Of a DNA stretch of 64,000 nucleotides, positions 23,589-33,148 are shown in pieces. Position 1 is the stretch's first letter. Each line of letters starts with the position of its first letter. Made by a program: the position numbers and the translations under genes. Source of the DNA: an uncultured Pseudomonadota bacterium (lineage in GTDB: Bacteria > Myxococcota_A > UBA796 > GCA-2862545); the NCBI GenBank assembly GCA_913061235.1, contig CAJXTB010000015.1, forward strand, positions 62,001 to 126,000, written 5' to 3'. The notes beneath the pieces are model-generated. The model made no database searches. It saw nothing but the letters and a program-made list of their open reading frames with translations, and was not told the origin of the DNA.

Positions 23589-25259
23589 CTACCGTCTCGG
23601 ACGCAACCGCATCGGGTAGACACCAAACCCAGACTTCGGACGAAACACGCCGCGCCCAATGAGCACCTGACCTGCACCATAGCGCCGGTCAATGCTCTCA
23701 TCTAAGCCCTTTGATAGCTCTCGATTTCCCTCAAGAATGTACGTCCAGTGCTGGTCTGTCACAGCGTCGTCCATCATCTGCGCGGAGCCCGGCCACGGTC
23801 CCCGTGCATGCGCCACATCCCACAGAGCAATCAGGTGCCAGCCAGGCTCTTCGTGTCCAGCGAGCACCAATAGCCAGGGATTAAACGGCGACAGCACAGG
23901 CTCTGGCAGCCCCGTCAACGCCTCAACCAGGGCGTCGCCTGCGGCAACGTCTGCCTCTGTTGGAGTGAGCTTTTCACCGTCAATCCAGCTGTCCGCCCAC
24001 CACAGCTGACCCATGAGCAGGACGGCGACTCCAGCGGTGGCAGCTGTGCCTTTCCACGACGCCGACAGCGCCGTAGGATTGCCGAGAGCCCCTGCGGCAG
24101 CCAGACACAACACCCAGTGTGCTGGGATGTTGACGTTGACGAATCCACCAACGTGTCCGCGCATCAGCATGCACATCAGCAGTGTGCTCGTGGCGACACC
24201 CACGCCGAGAGTGAACCGCCACGACGGACTGCGCAGCTGCCTCGCGAGCAGTCCCACGACGACCAACAAGCCGCTGAACACCACCGTCAGACCGCTGACG
24301 AGCTCAGCCATCTTCACCGTCTTGTCCAAGCGCTCTCGGTACACAATGGCCGTTGAGATCACAGCCGCAGCGACCGCAATGGCCAAGATCACCTTCGCCT
24401 TCTTCACATCACGCAGCCACCACAGCAACGCACCCGTTGCCGCAATGCATCCAAGAAGCATGGCATGACCGTGGTCCTGACCAATGCCTGGAAAGATGCG
24501 CTTTGGGGCCCAGTTGTGCGACGACGGAACGGTCAGCAACCAGGTCAGGTAGTTGCCGTCGTTCACCACGTCCAAGTACACCGTGACCGCTAACGCCGGT
24601 ATTGCCGCCCACAACGCGAAGGTCAGTGCCTCTCGTCGCCCGCCGCGCTGCCACAGCGCAATCACAATCGGAAAACCGGTGAGCGCCACGTTGTGTTTGA
24701 CTAGGTACGCCGCGGCTAGGAGTAGACCTGCCGCCGGAATCGTCCCCTTTCGACCGTCGACTGCGAACGCCAACGACCACGCCCACAGGCCCACCATCAG
24801 CCCATCGAGTCGGACCAAGTCATAGAACGCACCGCTGAACGGGTAGCAGGCAATGAACAGTGTGGCGGCAATGGCACCCGGAATTGCAGACCGCCCAGCT
24901 CGGTGAGTGATGTACGGCATGGCGAGCGCTGCCATGACCGTCCCCAAGGTGCTGACCGTTCGGGCCATAGACATGGACAGACCGAAGACCTTGCCGAGTG
25001 CTGCGAGCACGGATGCGTACCCAGTCGGGTACAAGTACGGAACCCAGTCGACCTGTGGCTCGGTGTGGGTCAGCTTGCCCTGCATCAACCGCCAAGCGTG
25101 GGTGAGCATGCCGCCTTCCATCCACTCCAGGTCATAGGGATAGGCGTTGCGAGCCGACCAAATTCCTACAATGCCTGCGACCACAACGACGCCGACCAAC
25201 AGGGTTGGCACGGTGCTGAGGACGCGTAGGACGCGCCATGTTCGGGGATCAAGGCTCAT
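23589..25259 (-). CDS. Polytopic membrane glycosyltransferase-like protein (ArnT/GT39-like)
   Basis: A 556-residue integral membrane protein with many hydrophobic helices (about 18-40, 90-145, 165-215, 230-250, 280-350, 375-440). An early acidic loop, YDLEWMEGG, is characteristic of the GT-C dolichyl or polyprenyl-phosphate sugar transferases, where the acidic residue acts in the first external loop. A soluble C-terminal part follows. Likely transfers a sugar from a lipid carrier outside the membrane; acceptor unknown. Start at 25259 is chosen over 25451 because the extension is Arg-rich and lacks a membrane-protein N-terminus. Confidence 0.7.
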   Translation of the reverse strand: MSLDPRTWRVLRVLSTVPTLLVGVVVVAGIVGIWSARNAYPYDLEWMEGGMLTHAWRLMQGKLTHTEPQVDWVPYLYPTGYASVLAALGKVFGLSMSMARTVSTLGTVMAALAMPYITHRAGRSAIPGAIAATLFIACYPFSGAFYDLVRLDGLMVGLWAWSLAFAVDGRKGTIPAAGLLLAAAYLVKHNVALTGFPIVIALWQRGGRREALTFALWAAIPALAVTVYLDVVNDGNYLTWLLTVPSSHNWAPKRIFPGIGQDHGHAMLLGCIAATGALLWWLRDVKKAKVILAIAVAAAVISTAIVYRERLDKTVKMAELVSGLTVVFSGLLVVVGLLARQLRSPSWRFTLGVGVATSTLLMCMLMRGHVGGFVNVNIPAHWVLCLAAAGALGNPTALSASWKGTAATAGVAVLLMGQLWWADSWIDGEKLTPTEADVAAGDALVEALTGLPEPVLSPFNPWLLVLAGHEEPGWHLIALWDVAHARGPWPGSAQMMDDAVTDQHWTYILEGNRELSKGLDESIDRRYGAGQVLIGRGVFRPKSGFGVYPMRLRPRR

Positions 25260-25322
25260 GGCGCCACGACTATCACGAGGCACCACTACCGGGTTACCCG
25301 CTCTTACTGTTCGGGAGTTTCC

Positions 25323-27050
25323 ATGCGCTACCTGTCTGCCCTGACCCTCATCACCTTGTTCAGCTGTACCAAGCCTGTTCCGCCGGCACAGCCCGAAGCA
25401 CCGGTCACCATCACGATTGTGGCCATGAATGACTTCCATGGTGCGATCCACTCACAGACCCCACGCGGCCAAGACGACATGCGCATGGGCGGACTGCCGT
25501 GGCTAGTGGGTGCAGTCGAAGCCATTCGCGCTGAGAGCCCAGACATGGTGCTGTTGGACGGCGGCGACGTGTTCCAGGGCGACTGGGAAGTCAACGCGAC
25601 CGAAGGCAGAGGCGCTGTCGACGCACTGAACATGCTCGGCCTAGACGCCGCTGCGGTCGGCAACCACGACTTTGACTACGGCCCCCTCGAAGACGGCGAC
25701 CCCGAGAACCTTCGCGGTGCCCTCGAAGCGGGTGCCAAGCGGTCGAACTTCCAGTGGTTGTCCGCCAACATCGAAAACAGTGATGGAAGCGTCTGGGCAC
25801 CAGAAGGCATTGCGCCATGGACCATCATCGAGCGCAAAGGCAAGCGTATTGGTGTGATTGGCCTGTCCACGCAAGACACGCCGCAGACCACACTTCTGCG
25901 CAACGTCGCCGACCTCGCCTTCACGGACATCGTCGAGACCGTGCAAGAGCTGCTTCCGGTCATCCACGCGGAAGGGGTAGACGCCATGGTGCTCGTCGCC
26001 CACCTCACCGGTAGCTGCGAGCCCGAGGGCTACTTTGAAGTGGGTGCCCCGTGTACACCAGACGACGAAATCGGTCGCTTGCTGAACGAGCTGCCCGTCG
26101 GCACGTTCGACGTCATGGTCCTCGGTCACGCTCACACCATCATGGCCCACCGCGTGGGAGACACCTTCCTGATGGAACAGCGCGCCAAGGGCCACGCCCT
26201 GGGACAGCTCGAGCTGGTCTTCGGACCCGACGGCGTAGACGCAGATGCCAGCCACATTCGGGAGCCATGGCCCCTTCTGCACACGCAGGCTGACCCAGGC
26301 TGTGAGGAAGGCGAATACGACATGACGCCTCAGGCAATCGGCCCGCGTACTGTCACGCCTAATGCCGAAGCCGTCGCCCTCGTCGATGCCCTTGAAGAGG
26401 AAGCTGGCAGCATGTGCCAGGCCCTCGGCTGCGCAGACCACTACCTGGGTCGCACCCGAACCGCTGAGAGCGAAGCCGGAAACTTCATGGCGGATGCGAT
26501 GCTCAGCCACTTCCCGCAAGCCGACTTCGCTATCCAGAACAGCGGCGGAGTTCGCGCCAACCTTCCCGAAGGCGTGGTTCGTCGCGGAAGTCTGCAAGCG
26601 ATGATGCCGTTCGACAACCGCGTCTTCCTCGTCGAAATGACTGGCGAGCAGGTCAATGAGCTGTTCCGTCTAGGCAGCAGTGGCGCCCACGGCATCCTGC
26701 AGGTGGCAGGTGCCAACTACCACTTCGACCCCGAGCAAACCGGCGGGAGCGACCTGGACGGAGACGGTGAGACCGCCGACTGGGAGACCAACCGCCTGTG
26801 CTCAGTGAGCGTTGCAGACGCACCAGTGTCCGACGAAGCCACCTACAAAATCGTCACCACCGACTTCCTGTTCGACGGCGGCGACCACCTTGGCCATGTC
26901 TTTGAACACACCACCTTGCTCGAAGAAGGCCCGCTCCTTCGTGAGGTTCTGTACAGCGCGACCAGCAGTCTTGGAGACGAATGTATTGGCGCCGCTGGGC
27001 CGCTGGTCAATCCCGAAGCACCGCGGATTGCGCAAGGTACCTGCGAGTAG
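25323..27050 (+). CDS. 5'-nucleotidase / 2',3'-cyclic phosphodiesterase, UshA-like lipoprotein
   Basis: A 575-residue lipoprotein (lipobox TLFSC). The N-terminal calcineurin-like metallophosphatase domain shows NDFHG, GGDVFQGD, GNHDFDYG and GHAHT, the standard di-metal ligands. The C-terminal half (from about 360) is the 5'-nucleotidase substrate domain, with QNSGGVRANLPEG and FDNRVF. It would free nucleosides and phosphate from nucleotides in the periplasm or at the surface. CGGGAG precedes the ATG. Confidence 0.9.
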   Translation: MRYLSALTLITLFSCTKPVPPAQPEAPVTITIVAMNDFHGAIHSQTPRGQDDMRMGGLPWLVGAVEAIRAESPDMVLLDGGDVFQGDWEVNATEGRGAVDALNMLGLDAAAVGNHDFDYGPLEDGDPENLRGALEAGAKRSNFQWLSANIENSDGSVWAPEGIAPWTIIERKGKRIGVIGLSTQDTPQTTLLRNVADLAFTDIVETVQELLPVIHAEGVDAMVLVAHLTGSCEPEGYFEVGAPCTPDDEIGRLLNELPVGTFDVMVLGHAHTIMAHRVGDTFLMEQRAKGHALGQLELVFGPDGVDADASHIREPWPLLHTQADPGCEEGEYDMTPQAIGPRTVTPNAEAVALVDALEEEAGSMCQALGCADHYLGRTRTAESEAGNFMADAMLSHFPQADFAIQNSGGVRANLPEGVVRRGSLQAMMPFDNRVFLVEMTGEQVNELFRLGSSGAHGILQVAGANYHFDPEQTGGSDLDGDGETADWETNRLCSVSVADAPVSDEATYKIVTTDFLFDGGDHLGHVFEHTTLLEEGPLLREVLYSATSSLGDECIGAAGPLVNPEAPRIAQGTCE

Positions 27051-27078
27051 GCGGAACGTTCAGGAGTTCTTTCCAGCT

Positions 27079-27134
27079 CAGACGTCAGACGTCAGACGTC
27101 AGACGTCAGACGTCAGAAGTCTGAAGTCTGAAGT
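27079..27134. repeat. 7-bp tandem repeat (CAGACGT) with degenerate end
   Basis: Five exact head-to-tail CAGACGT units (27079-27113) are followed by CAGAAGT, CTGAAGT and CTGAAGT. The run lies 29 bases after the nucleotidase stop in the only long non-coding stretch of the window (27051-27345). GTCAGAAGTC within it (27112-27121) is complementary to GACTTCTGAC at 27269-27278. I see no gene in this interval; slippage could change repeat number. Confidence 0.9.
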
Positions 27135-27332
27135 CAGAGCAACCGGCTGGCGCCAGGTGCATGTTCTCCACGTGCCGACACCCCAGGACCATCCGCTGCC
27201 CCACAGCGTGCCTACTCCAACAGCCCACCTCTAAACTGCTGTAGCTGTAGGCGTCCGCTCTGATACCTGACTTCTGACCTCCAAAACAACCGCGATTCGG
27301 CAGTCCCGGTCCCCCGACTCCACGGTTCCGGG

Positions 27333-27338
27333 TATTAT
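27333..27338 (+). promoter_or_regulatory. -10-like TATTAT seven bases before the kinase start codon
   Basis: TATTAT at 27333-27338 precedes the ATG at 27346 with no ribosome site between, as for 11646 and 21727. No convincing -35 is visible. Confidence 0.4.
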
Positions 27339-27345
27339 CGCGCTA

Positions 27346-30300
27346 ATGGCCCTCTCTTTTCCCGACTGCGACATCCTCTCTCGGCTGCCGGCCAACACCA
27401 GCAATGCCGTCTGCGTACGCTGTTCGCGTACTCTCGCCGGCGGGCCAGGACCGCGCCAGTGGGTGTATTGCGACCGTCAGACGACGCAGAAGGGTCCACA
27501 GCCCGGCGCCGTTCCGTCCGCGACCGCCGAGATTCTGCAAGGTCTCGGTCGCTACGAAATCGGTGAGGAGCTTGGCCGCGGAGGCATGGGGTTGGTGCTC
27601 GCAGCACACGACCGTGTTCTCGACCGCGCCGTAGCGCTGAAGGTCCAGATCGGCGGTAAACGGGCGAGCGAGACCGCTAAAATGCGGTTCGCGCAAGAGT
27701 TAAAGACTCTTGCGAATCTACGAATCGAAGGATTGGCGCGCTTACTGGACGGCGGTGTCACCGATGACGGCATGGCCTGGTACGTCATGGAGCGCGTACA
27801 CGGCCCTACGCTTGAACACGTACTCATTGATGCGCTGATGTTGCCGAGGGACGAGGCCTTGCGCATGGTCAGCACACTCGCTCGCACGCTGGCAAAAGTG
27901 CACGCCCAAGGCATTGCCCACCGGGACATCAAGCCCAGCAACATCCTGCTGGCATTGGACGGCAGCCCCGTGCTTGTCGACTTTGGCCTGGTCACCTCGC
28001 TGCGGCGAGACGAGGACTCGCCGCGAATCACCCTCGATGTCGTGGGCACTCCGCTGTACATGGCCCCTGAGCAGAACACCGAGTCCTGGGACACCATCGA
28101 CTGGGTCAAGGTGGATGTCTACGCCCTCGGAATGGTGCTCACAGAGGCACTGACCGGCTCACTTCCCCCCGGCGCACTACCGGCGCTCGAGATGCAGTCA
28201 GAGGCCATCCGAGCGCTGTGTGCACGTGCCACCCACCGCGACCCACGACACCGCTTCGAGTCCCCCACCGCTCTAGCAGAGGCCATCGATGCGGCCAGAA
28301 ATCCGCGCTGGTGGCGGTCGACGCAGCGCTCCCGCATGGCCATTGCCGCCGTGGGCATCGTCGCCATGGCCCTGCTCATCCCGGCAGCCATGCTTGTGTC
28401 CTCCGCACTCGCTCAGCAGGAACGCGAGGTGCAAGCTGCGGAGCGTCTTGAAGCGACTTGGGCGCGCATTGAAGGCCTATCCGCAGACAATCCAGACATA
28501 GACCCTACCTTTCAGGCCTTCGTCGACGACCCTAAGACCCAGCATACCGCCGCGTGGCGTGAAGCCTGGCGCCGACGTGCGACCACCAGCACCGACCCAG
28601 ACGTCGTCATTGAGTCCTGGGCGACCGCCTGGATTTTCGCAGAAGCGGCGGCAGAAAGAGATGAGGCTCTGACCGGTCTCGTACAGTCCTTCATGCGAGC
28701 AGGCCGATGGGACGCAATCGACGCGCTGGTGGTCGATACCCCGGACGACGCCTTCATTCGAGCCGGGTTGGACCCCGACCAACTGCGTATTCAGCTGGAC
28801 CTTCAGGCCCTCCGGATGGACGCTGCACTCGCTCGCATGACCCCAGACGACCCCCGTCGCCCCATCGCCGCGCTCTATGGCCAGGTTCGATACTACGATG
28901 ACATGGGGCCTCACCTTCACCCAGGCTCCCATGATGGATGGTTCTGCGACCCGGACCACTGCCGCAACGTCGACGGCAGGGAGCTCGCAGGGCCCGTGTC
29001 TGCCATCATTGACGGCGGTCCTATGGGCATACTGTTCTACAAAACGGACGTTGGTATCATTCGCCCCGACGGTGGACTCGTCTGCGAACTCCCATTTCAC
29101 CGAATCGTAAGTGCAACCCATTGGAATGGCACTCTCGCCGTGTCGGCCAGTGATCAGGACCATGGCCTTGTGATTCTTGACCCAGAATCCTGCGAACTCA
29201 CCCCGGCTCCACTCGCGGATGGCGGCCTGAACAACTGGGTCACATCACTTCACGCCATCGATCTGGACGACGATGGCTCTGACGAGCTCGTCCTGACTAC
29301 CGGCTCCTCGTTCGGCTACGAACTACGCGCGATATCGTCGGACGGCAACACCGTGCTGGACCAGACCACCGTTGGCGATTTCCGCAACATGTATCCACTC
29401 GCCGGTAGCGATGGCAAACGCGTGATTACGGCAATCTCCAACTACCATATCAGCCCCTACTTCTTCCCCGAAGGCGGCAGGTCGGGTTTTGCAGTGTTCG
29501 ATTGGACCGCAAACGGATTCAGCGAGCCGACCTTCCTACACCACCCCATCGTCGACACCGTGGACGCATGGATGGTCACATCCGGAGACATCGACAACGA
29601 CGGCGACATAGACATCATTGGCACCCACAACAGCCCATCCGGCCAGCTGACCATCTGGCTAGATGACGAGGGTACATGGCTCCCCATCGAGCTCGGGGAG
29701 CTCGCCAATGCGACGCTACTGCAGCTCGACGAGGACCCAGAACTGGAGATTGTCGCCACCCAAAACGGGCGAGCTGTGGTCTTGGGTCTTGGCGAGGACC
29801 TTCTGGTGGCCCGCCAAGCCCCGCCCCCGACCGTCGACGACCCTCGCGAAGCCTTCTCCTCTAGCCAAAGTCTACGCCGCTTGGGCCTGCACCGTCGCAG
29901 CGCTGAGGAAGCAGAACGAACCGCAAGAACTCTCGCAAGCTCCGAGGCCTTGGATGCGTGGAATGCTGCGGGCCAAGCATGGTTGGACGCCGACGAACCT
30001 GTGGCTGCTGCGCGAGCATACCAAGAGGCGGCAGCGCTTGGAGACACCGATGCCGTCGCACGAGCGTTGGACGCGTTCATGGCGGGCTGGGCCCTGGAAG
30101 AAGCGGGCAGCTACAGCACGCGGACTGGCTTGCCAACACGCGCGCCTGATGATGTGACGCGCTTCGATTTTTCAGTCCCATTGTCCGAAGCTACGTGGAC
30201 AAATCCGCAGGCGGTCCACTGGGACCCCACTCGCCAAGGCGTTTCCATTCAAGGAACCTCGGGCATGGCCACCGTTCTGCGATTCGAGGTGGAGCGGCGG

Positions 30301-31215
30301 TCAGACGTGTTCGCAATTGACCTTGGCATGGTCGTTGATCGACTGGAATGGGCGGCGAGCATCGAGGTTCACCTCATAAATCCACAGACCGGCCAAAGCC
30401 TTGAGATGGGAGAATCTGCGCATGGCGGCGACGGCGAGCTGTACCGCAGTCCCCATGTTGGTGGATTCATCGAATATCGGCGCGACGACAATCCACAAGG
30501 CCCCCACCGTGAACGCCTCTTTTTGGCCTACGACCGCCAACAAGACCAACTACACGCAGAGGCTTGGTCGGAAGGTGAGAGGATACTGCGTCACGACCGC
30601 CACATCGTCTTCGACACGAACACCGCCATTATCGAGGTAGTTATACCTTTTCATGCCGAGGCAGATGCAGCGGTTGCCCGGGTAATGCTCACCGACCTCA
30701 CCCTACATGGACTCATCCCGACAAACCGCCCTGTAGAAGGTCCCCCAGTGACCGAGCGAGCCCAAGAGGCACAGCGAATGTGGCAGATACGCCAGAATCC
30801 TTCGTCCGCATTCGACGGCGAAGATGGCCTTGCACTTGTGAGACGTACCTTCGAGACGGCTCTACACATGCACCCAACGGACCCCGAACTACGACAACTC
30901 TCGCTCGACCAACTCTCCGAGTTGATCGATGGTGATGCACTAAACACCGCGCCGTATTTCGTTCTCCTCGTTGCCGACCAACTCGTCGCAGGTGGCCAAT
31001 ACGAGTCGGCTAAGGCTATCTACTACCGAGCCAGCCTGCTCAACGAGCCCCACACACGGGTCCTCGCCTACGCTGGCCTATCCGATATCGCCGACATCCT
31101 CGGAGAGGACCCCGAGCCGTATATTCGTGAGGCCCTGGACGCAGCCCCCAGCCTCGCGGTGGGACAAGCGTGGATACGCCGCCGCCGCGTTGGACACCTC
31201 TTACCCGCTGAGTAG
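27346..31215 (+). CDS. Transmembrane Ser/Thr protein kinase with FG-GAP beta-propeller ectodomain and TPR-like tail
   Basis: A 1289-residue receptor-type kinase. The N-terminal 60 residues hold CVRC and further Cys that may bind zinc. The kinase domain (about 70-315) is complete: GRGGMG loop, ALKV lysine, HRDIKPSN, DFG and GTPLYMAPE. One membrane helix lies at about 331-353. The outer part contains FG-GAP/VCBS-like calcium-loop repeats (DLDDDGSDE near 640, DIDNDGDID near 748), an Ala-rich helical part near 850-910, a beta-rich part, and TPR-like helices at the end. Such Hanks-type kinases couple outside ligand binding to phosphorylation inside. Confidence 0.88.
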   Translation: MALSFPDCDILSRLPANTSNAVCVRCSRTLAGGPGPRQWVYCDRQTTQKGPQPGAVPSATAEILQGLGRYEIGEELGRGGMGLVLAAHDRVLDRAVALKVQIGGKRASETAKMRFAQELKTLANLRIEGLARLLDGGVTDDGMAWYVMERVHGPTLEHVLIDALMLPRDEALRMVSTLARTLAKVHAQGIAHRDIKPSNILLALDGSPVLVDFGLVTSLRRDEDSPRITLDVVGTPLYMAPEQNTESWDTIDWVKVDVYALGMVLTEALTGSLPPGALPALEMQSEAIRALCARATHRDPRHRFESPTALAEAIDAARNPRWWRSTQRSRMAIAAVGIVAMALLIPAAMLVSSALAQQEREVQAAERLEATWARIEGLSADNPDIDPTFQAFVDDPKTQHTAAWREAWRRRATTSTDPDVVIESWATAWIFAEAAAERDEALTGLVQSFMRAGRWDAIDALVVDTPDDAFIRAGLDPDQLRIQLDLQALRMDAALARMTPDDPRRPIAALYGQVRYYDDMGPHLHPGSHDGWFCDPDHCRNVDGRELAGPVSAIIDGGPMGILFYKTDVGIIRPDGGLVCELPFHRIVSATHWNGTLAVSASDQDHGLVILDPESCELTPAPLADGGLNNWVTSLHAIDLDDDGSDELVLTTGSSFGYELRAISSDGNTVLDQTTVGDFRNMYPLAGSDGKRVITAISNYHISPYFFPEGGRSGFAVFDWTANGFSEPTFLHHPIVDTVDAWMVTSGDIDNDGDIDIIGTHNSPSGQLTIWLDDEGTWLPIELGELANATLLQLDEDPELEIVATQNGRAVVLGLGEDLLVARQAPPPTVDDPREAFSSSQSLRRLGLHRRSAEEAERTARTLASSEALDAWNAAGQAWLDADEPVAAARAYQEAAALGDTDAVARALDAFMAGWALEEAGSYSTRTGLPTRAPDDVTRFDFSVPLSEATWTNPQAVHWDPTRQGVSIQGTSGMATVLRFEVERRSDVFAIDLGMVVDRLEWAASIEVHLINPQTGQSLEMGESAHGGDGELYRSPHVGGFIEYRRDDNPQGPHRERLFLAYDRQQDQLHAEAWSEGERILRHDRHIVFDTNTAIIEVVIPFHAEADAAVARVMLTDLTLHGLIPTNRPVEGPPVTERAQEAQRMWQIRQNPSSAFDGEDGLALVRRTFETALHMHPTDPELRQLSLDQLSELIDGDALNTAPYFVLLVADQLVAGGQYESAKAIYYRASLLNEPHTRVLAYAGLSDIADILGEDPEPYIREALDAAPSLAVGQAWIRRRRVGHLLPAE

Positions 31216-31219
31216 TACG

Positions 31220-31576
31220 CTACCCTCCGCGTTGTTGCGTACAGATGAGGCAGAACGGGGCTTCAGGACGGGCGTTTAGACGCTTGAACCCAATCGCCTC
31301 TCCACAGTCGGGACACCAGCCATAATCGTCCGTCTCAATCCGTCGTAGCGCGCCTTGTACCGTCTTCAAGCGCTGCTTTGCCTGCCTCGCTTGAGCCAGA
31401 GCCATCTCCTGCTGCTGCAACGCATCCATGCGGGACAGGCGTCCCATCGACCCATCCAGTTCAACGGTACCCGAACGGTCATCTGCCCCTTTGAGACCTG
31501 CACTAAGCGTGTCTTGCTCATGCGTCAGGCGCGCAGACAGCAGTGTCAGTTGGTCCTGCGTCAGTTCTTCCGACAT
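31220..31576 (-). CDS. DksA/TraR-family zinc-finger protein
   Basis: A 118-residue protein with a long N-terminal coiled coil (residues about 1-80) and a C4 zinc finger (CPDCG and CLIC) near the end, the layout of DksA/TraR proteins that enter the RNA polymerase secondary channel. The usual coiled-coil-tip acidic pair is not clear. CGGAG precedes the ATG. Convergent with the kinase gene, 4 bases apart. Confidence 0.85.
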   Translation of the reverse strand: MSEELTQDQLTLLSARLTHEQDTLSAGLKGADDRSGTVELDGSMGRLSRMDALQQQEMALAQARQAKQRLKTVQGALRRIETDDYGWCPDCGEAIGFKRLNARPEAPFCLICTQQRGG

Positions 31577-31600
31577 GGGGTCTCCGGGTTAGCCAGCCGT

Positions 31601-32113
31601 ATGCGTATTGTTCTGACATTCACCGGCCGCGACCAGCCCGGTATCGTACACCAACTCGCCGATGTTGTTCGCGCCCATGGCGGAAACTGGCAAGACAGCC
31701 GTATGGCTCGATTGGCAGGTCGGTTCGCCGGAATCCTAGACGTGCTCATCGCAGATGAACACGAGGCCAGCTTCCGGTCCGGCTTAGCCACCCTCGAAAA
31801 ACAAGGGGTCCGGTTCCTACTAGACGCCGGTGACGACTCCCTGCTGCCCGCACAGCGCCGCATCCGTCTGGAGTGCACGGCCATGGACCGGCCAGGAATT
31901 GTTCAGGCCCTCACCGAAGTCATGGTCGGGCACAACATCACCATCACCGAGCTGTCGACGACATCCTTGGAGACCCCGATGACAGGAGGCTTCCTGTTTC
32001 GGGCCACGGCCATTCTGGCCATCGCAGACGACCTCGACACCTCCCAGCTCCACCAGGACCTTGAGGCCATCGCCAGCGACTTGCTGGTTGAGCTTCACGA
32101 GGACCACAGCTAA
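31601..32113 (+). CDS. Double ACT-domain protein, GcvR-like
   Basis: A 170-residue protein with two ACT domains (about 1-75 and 85-165), each opening with TFTGRDQPGIVHQLADVV or CTAMDRPGIVQALTEVM and containing the conserved DRPGIV-type turn. GcvR of enteric bacteria has this architecture and controls glycine cleavage genes. The ATG at 31601 is selected because the 82 residues before it run antisense through the DksA-like gene. TAATG overlap with the next gene. Confidence 0.85.
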   Translation: MRIVLTFTGRDQPGIVHQLADVVRAHGGNWQDSRMARLAGRFAGILDVLIADEHEASFRSGLATLEKQGVRFLLDAGDDSLLPAQRRIRLECTAMDRPGIVQALTEVMVGHNITITELSTTSLETPMTGGFLFRATAILAIADDLDTSQLHQDLEAIASDLLVELHEDHS

Positions 32114-32655
32114 TGCCCACACCACACGTCACCGCACGCTGCTCCACATGCTTTAGAACCGAGCGATGGACAGCCGACGGCACCCAAGTTGTAGACATGG
32201 AAGGCGGGCGTCGGCGGCCGTCAGACCCTGCTTACCGAGACGCCTGGAAGACGCTACGCGCCTGGCAAGAAGGCGGGCCGGTCGTCGTGGGAGTGTGCGA
32301 CATGTGCGCGCAGCCCATGGTCAGCACCGACCCGCACGCCACCCCCATCACCGGCTGGACGCTAGAGCTACCCGAAGCGCGTGTGCTCGTGGGCGAGTGG
32401 CTGAGCATTGACCGAGGCGATGGCCCTGCCGTCAAGGCCACCATTGAGCAGGTCGACACGCTGGTCGGACACCGCACAACCAGCGAGCGAGTGCGAAGCT
32501 TCGTTGGGCCCATCTCGACACTGCCCTTCGTCGCATTCTGCGTGGCTCTCGTGTTGGCCATGACCCTACTGTGGCTGTTCACGTCGAACTTCTTCATGAG
32601 CTTCATCTGGTTCGGCTTCAGCTCCGGCGGCTTCGTCGGCGGTGGATACGGCTGA
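32113..32655 (+). CDS. Zinc-ribbon-like protein with C-terminal membrane segment
   Basis: A 180-residue protein. Two Cys pairs, CSTC near residue 10 and CDMC near 62, could form a zinc ribbon. A long hydrophobic stretch (about 133-165) and a Gly-rich tail follow. Coupled to the ACT-domain gene by TAATG. No family recognised; possibly a membrane-tethered adaptor. Confidence 0.7.
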   Translation: MPTPHVTARCSTCFRTERWTADGTQVVDMEGGRRRPSDPAYRDAWKTLRAWQEGGPVVVGVCDMCAQPMVSTDPHATPITGWTLELPEARVLVGEWLSIDRGDGPAVKATIEQVDTLVGHRTTSERVRSFVGPISTLPFVAFCVALVLAMTLLWLFTSNFFMSFIWFGFSSGGFVGGGYG

Positions 32656-32769
32656 CCGAACAGCGGTACCGCTCATGCACAAACGTCCCCGGCACAACGC
32701 CCTGTGTCCCAACACAATCGCGTAGCCGGAGCCGGAGAGCTCGTCCCCACTCACTCATCCAGTGTCACG

Positions 32770-33120
32770 CTACCGCGGGGCCTCGTTGAACGGCGTTGTA
32801 GACACAACGCCCCAGTCGGCCAGCGTGCCCGACAGAGTCGCTGCGGCATGGGTCGCAGCCGCCTCGTCTGCGTAGGTGAGCACCGGCAGACCCATCACCA
32901 TTGGACGGGTAGACCCGAACACAAACCACGCGTCCTGTGCGGCAATCCACGGCCTAGGAGCCAGGTCCGTGGACGTTGGGTCGAACGACGCCTCCAGTCC
33001 CTCAACGTACACCCCGGTCGGAACGCCTCTGGACGACGGCGCAGCCACTAGGGCCAAAGAGTCACAGTGTGGGTCACGTGGACCTCTCCGCCCTGTGTTG
33101 AATAGGCTCCAGTCCATACG
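32770..33120 (-). CDS. NosL-like protein lacking the Cys metal motif
   Basis: A 116-residue reading frame whose C-terminal half (PWIAAQDAWFVFGSTRPMVMGLPVLTYADEAAA) resembles NosL copper-chaperone proteins. The lipobox and CPxCGM motif of NosL are missing; the N-terminus starts directly upstream of the divergent gene at 33149, leaving 28 bases. It could be a shortened relative, a decayed gene, or begin at GTG 33138. The 113 bases before it (32656-32769) hold nothing I can identify. Confidence 0.45.
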   Translation of the reverse strand, partial: RMDWSLFNTGRRGPRDPHCDSLALVAAPSSRGVPTGVYVEGLEASFDPTSTDLAPRPWIAAQDAWFVFGSTRPMVMGLPVLTYADEAAATHAAATLSGTLADWGVVSTTPFNEAPR

Positions 33121-33148
33121 CCACTGACTCGTCACATCGGAGACCCGC

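Noticed and set aside
27079-27134. Possible CRISPR array
   Set aside because: The units are 7 bp and directly adjacent, with no spacers and no cas genes nearby.
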